Part shown: positions 1 through 6,825 of the stretch, piece after piece
Layout of the letters: the number at the start of each line of letters is the position of its first letter
Position numbering within the stretch: position 1 is the first letter of the stretch
Assembly: GCF_001942255.1 (NCBI RefSeq)
Contig: NZ_MKKC01000095.1
Location: 1-37,819 of the forward strand
DNA: 37,819 nt
Origin: Nocardiopsis sp. CNR-923
GTDB taxonomy: Bacteria; Actinomycetota; Actinomycetes; Streptosporangiales; Streptosporangiaceae
Direction: 5' to 3'
The notes under the pieces: model-generated
The model's input: the letters and a program-made list of their open reading frames with translations, nothing else
The model's database searches: none
Told to the model about the DNA's origin: nothing
Translations under genes and position numbers: made by a program

Positions 1-67
1 GGTCGCCCTGAAAATCTGGGGCTCGATCAGTGAGCTGGTGCCTTTGTGGCTGCGACTTTACTCTCGG

Positions 68-491
68 GCCTTCATCGCCCCTACGAGGGGTAGCAACTGC
101 AGGTGGCCAGCAGCGAGCCCGCCGGACACGACCTGCCTTCATCGCCCCTACGAGGGGTAGCAACCCATGGACAGCATCTCCAGCGCGCTCTGACGGTGCG
201 GCCTTCATCGCCCCTACGAGGGGTAGCAACAGCCCGGTGCCCCAGCTCGTGCTCTTCTCCGTTTGCCGTCCTCATCGCCCTACGGGGGTAGCAACACGGA
301 GGAGTCCTATGGGGCCGACGGCACGTACTGTCCTCATCGCCCCTACGAGGGGTAGCAACGGTGGCACACGTGGGCGCCGGAGAAGCCGGCTGTGGTCCTC
401 ATCGCCCCTACGAGGGGTAGCAACTTTCCCGCGATGTTGGTCGCTCCGGTGACGTCCACGGGTCCTCATCGCCCCTACGAGGGGTAGCAAC
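68..491 (+). CRISPR. CRISPR array, 7 repeats and 6 spacers
   Basis: Repeats of 30 nt lie at 68-97, 135-164, 201-230, 268-295 (28 nt), 330-359, 395-424 and 462-491. Spacers are 37, 36, 37, 34, 35 and 37 nt and unrelated to each other. Each repeat holds the hairpin CCCCTACGAGGGG and ends GTAGCAAC, which resembles the 8-nt 5' handle of type I/III crRNAs, so transcription is probably on the plus strand (inference). Repeats 1-3 begin GCCTTC and repeats 4-7 begin GTCCTC. Repeat 4 lacks one C in the CCCC run and one A. Positions 1-67 hold no repeat, so the array starts at 68. No cas gene is in the window. Confidence 0.95.
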
Positions 492-560
492 ACCCGGCTT
501 ATCCGGTCCAACCCGGCCGCGTCCATCTGATCACCGTGGTCGGGACCGGGCTGGCCGCCG

Positions 561-1203
561 ATGCCGCCGACCGTGTCCTTCCCACCGGGGCCACCCGATG
601 ACCCCCGGCGAAGCGACTCCGGCCCCCACCAGTCCCTGATCCGCTACCGGCCCGTCCCCGGATATCGGCCGCTCCTGGACGCGCTCCCGCGCCGAGTCCG
701 CAAGGACGCGGACGGAATCTGGTGGGGCGAGGTCCCGGTCATCCCGGCCGCGCCCCGCGACAGCCACACCCCACCCCACCGGACGCCCCTCGTCCTGACC
801 GACCACGACCACGCCGAAGCCCAGGCTGAGAGGCTGATCCCTCAACAGCGGACCCGGGCGGTCCCCGACCTGCCGGGCCACGACCGCAAACCCGACCCGA
901 TGAAAGCGAAAACCCCCGCCGAGTTCGTGGAGGTGAAGCGCCGCTACCGCCGCTGGGCTGGGTCCCCGTCGTTCCGGCAGATGGCCAAGCGTGGTGGCCT
1001 GTACCCTGTACTCGGCGGCGGCGTTCTGCGAGGCGCTGCGCTCGGACAAGCTGCCCAAGTACACGGTGCTGAACGCGTTCATCGTGGTGTGCGGCGGGGC
1101 TGAAGCTGACTTCCAGCGGTGGGTGACCGCCTGGCGTCGCCTGGACGAAGACGAAGGGGGCAGACCCCCCGTGGTTCTGGTGCCCATTCCCCCGCTCCGG
1201 TAG
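561..1203 (+). CDS. HTH-like DNA-binding protein, frameshifted
   Basis: Frame one runs from ATG 561 to about position 990 and includes a stretch with W-W-G-E-V-P and P-L-V-L-T-D-H, then TPAEFVEVKRRYRRWAG and SFRQMAK. Sense continues in another frame from about 995 with SAAAFCEALRSDKLPKY and a W-rich tail to the stop at 1203. Together, TPAEF...SFRQMA...EALRSDKLP...W resembles the small actinobacterial HTH proteins in which a short helical DNA-binding domain follows a TPAEF-type start. The break is a +1 shift near 990-1000. The first 110 residues match nothing I recognise, so this could be a fusion or a decayed gene. An in-frame ATG at 900 could be the start of the HTH part alone. The hairpin at 1214-1244 follows the stop. 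Confidence 0.45.
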
Positions 1204-1213
1204 CACCACCGCA

Positions 1214-1244
1214 GGGCCGCCAGGAATGAGCACCCTGGCGGCCC
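1214..1244. terminator. Hairpin between convergent genes
   Basis: GGGCCGCCAGG (1214-1224) and CCTGGCGGCCC (1234-1244) form a perfect 11-bp stem with a 9-nt loop, 10 nt after the stop at 1203. There is no T run. It lies between a plus-strand gene and the end of the minus-strand CPBP gene and may serve both. The remainder of 1204-1467 shows no gene. Confidence 0.6.
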
Positions 1245-1467
1245 CCGCGTCACACCGTCTTGGGTGCTCTCTCCCAGCAGGCAGTGGCGATCCAGGGAGT
1301 TCCCGTACTGGTGAGGGGTCATGTGCTCCTCTGGAGGGGCCGTCAGTGTGGGGCTCGGTCAGGGAAGGCCGCCGAGCCCCAGCCTGGGGCGGTGCGGCAG
1401 GGGAAACCCTACGGACGGTCAGGGGTGCGTCCCCGCCGCACCGGGCCACAAGGGAGGGTCCGTCAGG

Positions 1468-2337
1468 TCATATAGCTGCTGCGGCCAGCAACATCAGAGA
1501 GCTGCCGAGCAGGTTGTGCGCGGTGTGCGCCAGGATGATCGGAGTCAGCCGACCCGTGCGCCGGTAGGCCCACACGCACACCAGCGCCGGGAGGGCCACC
1601 GCCAGACCGCCGAGCCCGAAGTACAGGTGGTAGCCGATCTTCGCGGCCACCGCGACCGTGTAAACCTCGGCCGGGACCCGGCCCGCGGCCGCGAACAGGA
1701 TCACCAGCACCGCGACGTTCAGCGCCTCCTCCAGCCAGGAGGTCGTCAGGCTGATCGGCAGCGTCATCACGGCACGGGCCACCTGCCCCTCGACACCGCC
1801 CGCCTCCAGCACGGGCGAGGCCCCCAAGCTGTCCGGAGCCAGGAACAGGATCACGGCGCGGAGCACGGACGCGACCAGGTAGGAGACGAACACGAGCCAG
1901 AACACGTGCCGCGCCTGTCGGCGCCAGTGCCGCCGTTTGGTCGGGTTCGAGGTGCGGGTCCATCGGGGGCGGATACCGATGTCGGACAGCCGCATCCGAC
2001 GCCGCCAGACCACCAGGGCGACGACGGCCAGGGTGAGGAGGCTGGCCACCAGGTGGAAGGTCCACTGCACGAGGGTGGTCGGCCAGAACTCGGCCGGGTT
2101 CAGGGAGGTAGGCAGCAGCGGCTCGGACGTCTCACCGCTGTCGGTGCCGAACACCCATGTGGGCCAGTCGAGGAAGAACACCACGTAGATGACGGTGAAG
2201 ACCAGGTACGCGAGCACCGGCCGGATCGGTTTGAGCTGGGTGCGCACCTCATCAGGGGTGGGGGGAAGGAACGGCCGACGCTTCTTGGCTGTCGGTGAAG
2301 CAGGATAGGGCGTGGCCAGGGCCGGGGTAGCGATCAT
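1468..2337 (-). CDS. CPBP family intramembrane metalloprotease-like protein
   Basis: This 289-aa polytopic membrane protein has hydrophobic segments from residue ~45 to the C-terminus. The three CPBP/Abi motif regions are recognisable: SWLEEALN near residue 200 (paired glutamates), GYHLYFG near 233, and HTAHNLL near 268. CPBP proteins include Rce1-like prenyl proteases and bacteriocin-immunity proteins. The usual EExxxR arginine is not evident after the glutamate pair, so activity is uncertain. The ATG at 2337 is used because no ATG or GTG lies between it and the upstream stop at 2373. It is the last gene of the minus-strand operon beginning at 3650. A role in immunity to the nearby lanthipeptide is conceivable but is not shown by the sequence. 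Confidence 0.8.
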   Translation of the reverse strand: MIATPALATPYPASPTAKKRRPFLPPTPDEVRTQLKPIRPVLAYLVFTVIYVVFFLDWPTWVFGTDSGETSEPLLPTSLNPAEFWPTTLVQWTFHLVASLLTLAVVALVVWRRRMRLSDIGIRPRWTRTSNPTKRRHWRRQARHVFWLVFVSYLVASVLRAVILFLAPDSLGASPVLEAGGVEGQVARAVMTLPISLTTSWLEEALNVAVLVILFAAAGRVPAEVYTVAVAAKIGYHLYFGLGGLAVALPALVCVWAYRRTGRLTPIILAHTAHNLLGSSLMLLAAAAI

Positions 2338-2372
2338 CGGAGTCCGATCAGGGTCGAGAATCGGTGTGTTGG

Positions 2373-2627
2373 TCAGGCGGCCGGAGGCAGGTCCGGGTTC
2401 GGGCTCTGGCCGAGAGCGCGGTGGACTTCGGCCAGCTCGGACAGGATCGTCGTGTGCCCGTTCGGATCGGTGAGGGTGTACACGGCTCCGAGGAACCGGC
2501 GCTCGCGGTCGAGGGACCACCCCTGACGGGCGGCTTTCCACCGGGCGTCCTCCCACGCGCTGCGGGCCTGATGCGCGAACTCGGGTCCGCGGGTGCGGCG
2601 CGGTGGCCGGGTGAACCTGCCCTTCAC
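2373..2627 (-). CDS. Hypothetical protein, 84 aa
   Basis: A small basic N-terminus (MKGRFTRPPRRTRGPEF) is followed by a charged, mostly helical region with W, R and E residues and the segment LGAVYTLTDPNGHTTILSELAEVHRAL. I do not recognise the family. The GTG start at 2627 overlaps the stop of the preceding gene (GTGA), which implies translational coupling. It lies between an unknown gene and the CPBP gene in the same operon. No signal peptide or membrane segment is apparent. Confidence 0.6.
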   Translation of the reverse strand: MKGRFTRPPRRTRGPEFAHQARSAWEDARWKAARQGWSLDRERRFLGAVYTLTDPNGHTTILSELAEVHRALGQSPNPDLPPAA

Positions 2628-3052
2628 GTGCCTGTCACCTGCTGGGCGCGGTCGATCAGGTAGTCCACCAGTGCGAGATCCGCCGGCCGGGGGTTGCGGA
2701 TGGCGGGGCCGAGCACGGCGAGTTGGAGGGTGGATCGGTCCCGGTCGGGGGCCTCCCCGTCGGTCGCGGGCCGGGCGGGGAACTCAGGCACCCACTCCAA
2801 CCGGCTGCGTGGGGAGTGCTGGTGCAGGCGCAGGCACACTGCGGCCAGCCGCCCCGACCCCACCAGTTCTCCGCTCGCCCAGGTGCGTTGGGCATACCGG
2901 CGGGCGTTGATCGACCACGTATCCCAGTCCGGGCGGGGGACGTACCAGGACTGGACGAGGGTGGCCTGCATCCACCCCATCGCCTGCTCCGCCAACCGGG
3001 TGGAGGTGGGGGCGATGGCGTGCCGGGGCACGAGTGAGACGGGGGTGGTCAC
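2624..3052 (-). CDS. Hypothetical protein, 142 aa
   Basis: I do not recognise this family. The sequence has aromatic-rich patches (QSWYVPRPDWDTWSINARRY), a proline- and arginine-rich middle, and ends with a short helix, ALVDYLIDRAQQV. The longer frame starts upstream, but GTG at 3052 is preferred because it overlaps the TGA of the GHKL ATPase gene (GTGA), matching the overlap style of the whole operon. There is no signal peptide or transmembrane segment. Being coupled to the ATPase on one side and an 84-aa gene on the other, it may act with them, but no function can be assigned. Confidence 0.6.
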   Translation of the reverse strand: MTTPVSLVPRHAIAPTSTRLAEQAMGWMQATLVQSWYVPRPDWDTWSINARRYAQRTWASGELVGSGRLAAVCLRLHQHSPRSRLEWVPEFPARPATDGEAPDRDRSTLQLAVLGPAIRNPRPADLALVDYLIDRAQQVTGT

Positions 3053-3465
3053 CGGGTGACCTCCGCCCACATGCCGGTCCCCACGGGCAGACGCCCCCAT
3101 CTCTCGGTGAGGGCGTCCACGAGGCGAAGCCCACGCCCATGCTCTGCCGCCAGTTTCGGGGTGCGTCTGGTGGGGGTACGACCCGCGAGCGGCCCCGCAT
3201 CGCGCACCTCGACGCGCACCCGGTCCGGGTAGACCTTGAGCCGGACCGCGAACGTCCCGTTGGGGTCGCCGCTGTGGGTGTGGACCATGGCATTGGTGAC
3301 CAGCTCGGACAGAACCAGCTGGAAGTCGTACCGGAAGTCCTCGGTTGGGGTGACTCCCAGTTCATGGAGGCGGTCGCTACCCCACTGACGAGTGGTGGGG
3401 ATCGAGTCCGGCACGCCGTCGAACGTGCGGCGGGCAACGGCTGGCTTTTCGGGTGCGGTGATCAC
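3049..3465 (-). CDS. GHKL ATP-binding protein, RsbW/SpoIIAB-like
   Basis: This 138-aa protein has the HATPase_c_2 layout of actinobacterial anti-sigma-type kinases: an N-box (LVLSELVTNAMVHTHSG, near residues 50-66, with E and N expected to bind Mg-ATP), a G1 box (VRDAGPLAGR, about 87-96) and a G2-like segment (EHGRGLRLVDALTERWG, about 108-124). Such single-domain kinases are usually cytoplasmic regulators of sigma or anti-anti-sigma factors, but no partner is adjacent. The GTG start at 3465 overlaps the stop of the 62-aa gene, and its own stop overlaps the next start. A regulatory role in the operon ending with the CPBP protein is inference. Confidence 0.88.
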   Translation of the reverse strand: MITAPEKPAVARRTFDGVPDSIPTTRQWGSDRLHELGVTPTEDFRYDFQLVLSELVTNAMVHTHSGDPNGTFAVRLKVYPDRVRVEVRDAGPLAGRTPTRRTPKLAAEHGRGLRLVDALTERWGRLPVGTGMWAEVTR

Positions 3466-3650
3466 CGGTAGCTCCCCTGGGTCTGGTGGGCGATGGCCAG
3501 CAGGGCGTCGAGGCCGCTTCCGGGGAGCGGGGGCACGGGGCCTGTGGGGATGCCCAGACGGTGCCGGTGCCGGTCGACCGCTGCGGTCAGGGCCGGGTTA
3601 CGAATGCCCGGGTTTGGTAGCCCCGGCTGGGGTGGGTTGCTACGCTTCAT
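3462..3650 (-). CDS. Hypothetical small protein, 62 aa, first gene of operon
   Basis: The ATG at 3650 follows GAGGTGAG at a good distance, so it is preferred over the longer upstream frame. The product is proline-rich (MKRSNPPQPGLPNPGIRN) and ends in a short helix, GLDALLAIAHQTQGSYR. No family is recognised. Its TGA overlaps the GTG of the GHKL ATPase gene. It opens a five-gene minus-strand run, 3650 to 1468, in which the first four junctions overlap by one to four bases. Confidence 0.6.
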   Translation of the reverse strand: MKRSNPPQPGLPNPGIRNPALTAAVDRHRHRLGIPTGPVPPLPGSGLDALLAIAHQTQGSYR

Positions 3651-3967
3651 GTGTCTCACCTCGGTCTGGACGGGGTGGGGCTCACGCCCTGAAATCGGTG
3701 GCTCGGTTCGGGGCGTTTGTCGTTGTGGGGCCGCCCTGCCCGGTGTCCTGGTCAGGGCGGCCGTGCCACCGAGGTTCCCCCGAAGCCATTCCGCCCTCGG
3801 CTTCCTCTGTGGCACTCCCCGACCCAAGGGGGACGGGCCGGGCAACGCATTCCGCGTTGCACGTGACTATGCACAACCCCAGGTCCGAGGGTCTACGGGA
3901 ACAAGAAAACTGTTCTTTCCTGAGTATCTGGGTGTTCAGATGACCCATTTTGTTGTTGACTGTTCTC
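3651..3967. promoter_or_regulatory. Divergent promoter region with a 19-bp palindrome
   Basis: This 317-bp gap separates the minus-strand operon from the XRE gene and holds no credible gene. GCAACGC-ATTCC-GCGTTGC (3842-3860) is a perfect 7-bp inverted repeat, spaced like a dimeric repressor operator. ACTGTTCT occurs at 3909-3916 and 3959-3966, and AAGAA-N5-TTCTT lies at 3902-3916. The region becomes AT-richer toward the XRE start, as expected of a promoter. Binding by the adjacent XRE protein is inference. Confidence 0.4.
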
Positions 3968-4774
3968 ATGCCTAACCACGTCAAGCGCAAGTGGGTGCCG
4001 TTCGGTAAGGAAGTCCGGAGGCTCCGCAATGAGCAGGGGCTTTCCCTGGCTCAGGTAGGCAAGAGACTCGGAGTGACGGGGTCTCTCGTGGGGCAGATCG
4101 AGCGAGCCACACGGGTTGCAAAGCGCCCCTATGTGGACAAATTGGACGCTCTCTTTGAAACTCGCGGTGAACTGGTCAACTTCTGGCTCGACACTCAGCG
4201 GGAAGGACGAGTCCATGAAGACTTCCGCAGCGCTCTGGCTCTGGAGAGGAAGGCCGAGCAGATCCGCGAGTATCAGTCCATCCTGTTCCCCGGGCTGATA
4301 CAAACCCCTGACTACGCTCGTGTCCTGGTCAAGGCGCGGAACCCTCTGGCAAGCGAAGATGAAGTCGAGGAACTCGTCACGGCACGCACTGATCGAATCG
4401 GTGAGCTGCGCGAACGTGGAAGTCTTCTGTGGTTCGTCGTCGATGAGTCCGTGGTGCACAAGCCGATCGGGTCACCGAAGATCTTGGCAGAGCAGCTTCA
4501 ATGGATCGAAAACCTGGCCCAGAGCGGTACGATCCGTTTCCAAGTACTCCCTCTGGCACACCACCCTGGGCTGTGCGCGCCCTTCCGGCTCGTGACGCTG
4601 GACAAGCGGCGGATGGTGCTCTACGCGGAGCACGCCGTGGGCGGTGAGATCCTGGAGTCTCTCGATCTCGTCAGTGAGACGTTGACCCTGTTCAGCGCCA
4701 TGCAGGCCGAAGCGCTATCGTCCCAGGCGTCGGTTGAGCTGATCACCAAGGCGAAGGAACTGTCGAAGCGATGA
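3968..4774 (+). CDS. XRE family regulator with DUF5753 domain
   Basis: This 268-aa protein has an N-terminal HTH (about residues 12-66: EVRRLRNEQGLSLAQVGKRL, GSLVGQIERA), then the DUF5753 ligand/partner domain (YQSILFPGLIQTPDYARVL; LLWFVVDESVVHKPIG; IRFQVLPLAHHPGLCAPFRL). This is the standard length and order of the large actinobacterial family paired with DUF397 proteins (WhiJ/BldB-type neighbourhoods). ATG at 3968 is preferred over in-frame TTG at 3950. Its stop overlaps the DUF397 ATG (ATGA). The gene has noticeably lower GC and less GC-biased third positions than its neighbours, suggesting recent acquisition (inference). Confidence 0.93.
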   Translation: MPNHVKRKWVPFGKEVRRLRNEQGLSLAQVGKRLGVTGSLVGQIERATRVAKRPYVDKLDALFETRGELVNFWLDTQREGRVHEDFRSALALERKAEQIREYQSILFPGLIQTPDYARVLVKARNPLASEDEVEELVTARTDRIGELRERGSLLWFVVDESVVHKPIGSPKILAEQLQWIENLAQSGTIRFQVLPLAHHPGLCAPFRLVTLDKRRMVLYAEHAVGGEILESLDLVSETLTLFSAMQAEALSSQASVELITKAKELSKR

Positions 4775-4947
4775 ACCAGCAGTGGCACAAGTCCAGCTAC
4801 AGTGATGGTCGCGGTGGGAACTGTGTAGAGGTCAAAGAGGGGCTGCCCACAGCGGTCCGCGACTCCCAGAACCGGGAGCTGGGGCACCTCGACGTGCCCG
4901 CCCACGAGTGGGCCGCGCTCCTGACCTCGGTGCGCACCATCCGCTGA
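4771..4947 (+). CDS. DUF397 domain protein
   Basis: This 58-aa protein matches DUF397 along its whole length: WHKSSYSDGRGGNCVEV at the start, AVRDSQNRELGHLDVP in the middle, and a final EWAALLTSVR. DUF397 proteins are small partners of XRE-DUF5753 regulators and form toxin-antitoxin-like or developmental switches in actinomycetes. ATG 4771 overlaps the XRE stop, so the pair is coupled. The terminator at 4966-5002 ends the unit. It is too short for many ORF callers but unmistakable. Confidence 0.93.
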   Translation: MNQQWHKSSYSDGRGGNCVEVKEGLPTAVRDSQNRELGHLDVPAHEWAALLTSVRTIR

Positions 4948-4965
4948 CGCCTCTGAACAAGAGCA

Positions 4966-5002
4966 AACCGACCCCCGCCAGGCATGTTGGCGGGGGTCGG
5001 TT
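4966..5002 (+). terminator. Perfect 15-bp hairpin terminator
   Basis: AACCGACCCCCGCCA (4966-4980) pairs with TGGCGGGGGTCGGTT (4988-5002) without mismatch around a 7-nt loop, 18 nt after the DUF397 stop. It is the strongest hairpin in the window and ends the XRE-DUF397 transcript. The following stretch, 5003-5310, holds no gene that I can support. Confidence 0.85.
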
Positions 5003-5310
5003 GCATGTCGACACCCTCTAGAGTAACCGCTCCAGCACGCAGCCCCGTGACCGAAACCGGACAAGAGTCAGCGGCCCGTCACGCGCTCACAACACCGGTC
5101 CGCCCAGGTGTGTTGCGGGGCCACCCCCGTGCGCGGACGCTCCTGCCGTGCCCGGGGTGGTGCTTCCAAGCCTCCACCCCAGACACTCACGACTCGGCGG
5201 ACTCTGGAGTGTGAGCAGACGATGCCAGTTGAACCGTCAGACACAACGGTGTGACGACAGAGGAGGCGAGGGTGGGCGAAGGGGGGCCTGGCCTTTCGTT
5301 GCTGCCCGGG

Positions 5311-5631
5311 TCAGTTCCAGGTGCGTGTGGCGTTGACCAGCTCCTTGTCCCGCAACGCCTGGCTCAGGTCGATACCTTCCCGGTTCGCGAGCGCCGCGAG
5401 GTAGATCAGCACGTCCGCCAGCTCCTCACCCAGGCCACTGATCATGCTGTTCGGGTCCACTTTGAGTGAGGCTCGCTTACGTACCGCCTTGCACACCTCC
5501 CCGGTCTCCTCCGCCAGTTTGAGGGCCTGCTCGATCAGGGTGTGCTCGGAGAACCCTCGCTCGACCTCCATTCTGGCCACGTACTCCTGGATCTCGGTCA
5601 GGGTTAACGGGCGGTCGGGCAGCGGCTCCAT
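5311..5631 (-). CDS. MazG-like nucleotide pyrophosphohydrolase
   Basis: This 106-aa protein of the MazG/dUTPase all-alpha NTP-PPase superfamily shows the metal-binding pattern LKLAEETGEV (about residues 37-46) followed by GEELADVLIYLAALANREGID (about 66-86), i.e. ExxE and ExxD helices. Such proteins hydrolyse NTPs to NMP and pyrophosphate, often as house-cleaning or stress enzymes. ATG 5631 follows GAGAGG at a suitable distance. It is separated from the lanthipeptide operon by 108 bp carrying a hairpin (5668-5701), so it is probably an independent gene. Confidence 0.85.
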   Translation of the reverse strand: MEPLPDRPLTLTEIQEYVARMEVERGFSEHTLIEQALKLAEETGEVCKAVRKRASLKVDPNSMISGLGEELADVLIYLAALANREGIDLSQALRDKELVNATRTWN

Positions 5632-5667
5632 GCGACGTCCTCTCTCGGAGCGGGGGCACAATTGCAC

Positions 5668-5701
5668 CTGGCGGTCCGGTCAGTAGGCACCGGGCCGCCA
5701 G
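5668..5701 (-). terminator. Hairpin terminator after the lanthipeptide operon
   Basis: CTGGCGGTCCGGT (5668-5680) and ACCGGGCCGCCAG (5689-5701) form a 13-bp stem with a single T/G position and an 8-nt loop. It lies downstream of the minus-strand gene ending at 5740 and upstream of the MazG-like gene, where an operon-ending terminator is expected. Confidence 0.65.
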
Positions 5702-5739
5702 AGTCCCTCATCCCGTTCCTGTGGGGTTGCGGGCCTTCT

Positions 5740-6825
5740 TCACGTCATGAGCAGGTTGTCGCTGAGTCTTTCACGTGCTTCGTGGAGGGATGCTTTGAGC
5801 GCTTGGAGGGATGCATCCTGCAACATTCCCGTGTCGAGCCCTGACGTGTCCAGCACCGATCCCAGTGCTGCCCTGCTTCCTTGGGACAGCTCGCCCTCCC
5901 ACGCTCGGAGCAGATCACGGGCCGCATATACGTCTCGCGCCTGAACCACTGCGGAGACCAACTGTGCGGCGAGAACTGTGGCGTTGCCGTGGAGTCCACC
6001 AGCCAGGTCCGTGGCGGCGATCCCTAACCGGGTACGGAAGACGACGTGACGGTCCTGTATGTCCTGAACCTGTTGGAGAACGGTGGCGGCCTCATCAGCT
6101 TCTACCTCACCGGCCTTGATTCGGCACCACAGGACCAGGGCTGACTGGACAGCCCTCTCCCACGGTTCCCGGACTGCGCTGTCCTCGGCCAGGGCCAGCG
6201 CTGTCTTCGGGTCGCCAGCAGTAAGTTCGGCGATCACCGCGACTTGGCGGCCGTCGAACAATCGATCCCCGACTCCGTTGTGGTCTCGGGCGTGCTCAGC
6301 GGCACGCGACCACTGGCCCTGTGAGGCCAGTGCCCTCGTGCCATCGCCGAGGCAGATCATCCACACCCACCGGTACAGCTCAGCCCGACCCTCATCGGAT
6401 GCGGTGAGCCGGTCCAACGGGAGTTCGTGCCCGTCGACCACGGTGGGGGTCGCTGAGCCGACCCCCTCCCGAAGCGTGGTGAGCATCCGGAACGCTGCCG
6501 CGCCCTCCCCGGCGCGGATCTGGAGTCGGGCGAGGTTGACTACCGGCTCCAGCGCCCGTTGCGCCATCGTGGCGTCCAGGGGGAGGTGGTCCTGGTAGAG
6601 CTGGGCGTGTTCCCAGCACCAGTCACGTGCCAGGTCGGGCAACCCCACGTCCGAGGCGATCAGAGCCGCCCCGTTGTATACCTGCGCGGCAGCAGCGACG
6701 GCTTCCTCCGGGGCACCGGAACGGGCGGTCCGGGCCGCCGCGGTGATGCGCTCGATCCGGATTGTGAGTTTCTCTCCGGGTGGGCGGGGCCGGGGGACCA
6801 GCGGGAACCACTTTTCGGGGCTCAT
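5740..6825 (-). CDS. Helical-repeat protein of the FxLD lanthipeptide operon
   Basis: The 361-aa product is almost entirely alpha-helical with TPR-like spacing (AAAAAQVYNGAALIASDVG, DLARDWCWEHAQLYQDH, LARLQIRAGEGAAAFRML, ALALAEDSA). It has no signal peptide and no catalytic motif. Its ATG overlaps the TGA of the methyltransferase fusion (ATGA), so it is the last gene of the operon. Location and coupling suggest a scaffold, recognition or regulatory partner of the maturation enzymes. I infer TPR-like repeats from the pattern of aromatic and small residues, not from a named family match. Confidence 0.7.
   Translation of the reverse strand: MSPEKWFPLVPRPRPPGEKLTIRIERITAAARTARSGAPEEAVAAAAQVYNGAALIASDVGLPDLARDWCWEHAQLYQDHLPLDATMAQRALEPVVNLARLQIRAGEGAAAFRMLTTLREGVGSATPTVVDGHELPLDRLTASDEGRAELYRWVWMICLGDGTRALASQGQWSRAAEHARDHNGVGDRLFDGRQVAVIAELTAGDPKTALALAEDSAVREPWERAVQSALVLWCRIKAGEVEADEAATVLQQVQDIQDRHVVFRTRLGIAATDLAGGLHGNATVLAAQLVSAVVQARDVYAARDLLRAWEGELSQGSRAALGSVLDTSGLDTGMLQDASLQALKASLHEARERLSDNLLMT

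Noticed and set aside
30..452. ORFs across the CRISPR array
   Set aside because: They are translations of the repeats (recurring FIAPTRGSN) and not genes.
492..601. Frame ending ...ITVVGTGLAADAADRVLPTG at a TGA (599-601), overlapping a 13-codon ORF at 598-639
   Set aside because: It has no start that is not inside the CRISPR array or its flank, and the fragment is too short to assign. It may be a truncated gene end, but this is not supportable.
4984..5214. 76-aa plus-strand ORF after DUF397
   Set aside because: It begins inside the terminator hairpin, has no ribosome site and no coding-like composition.
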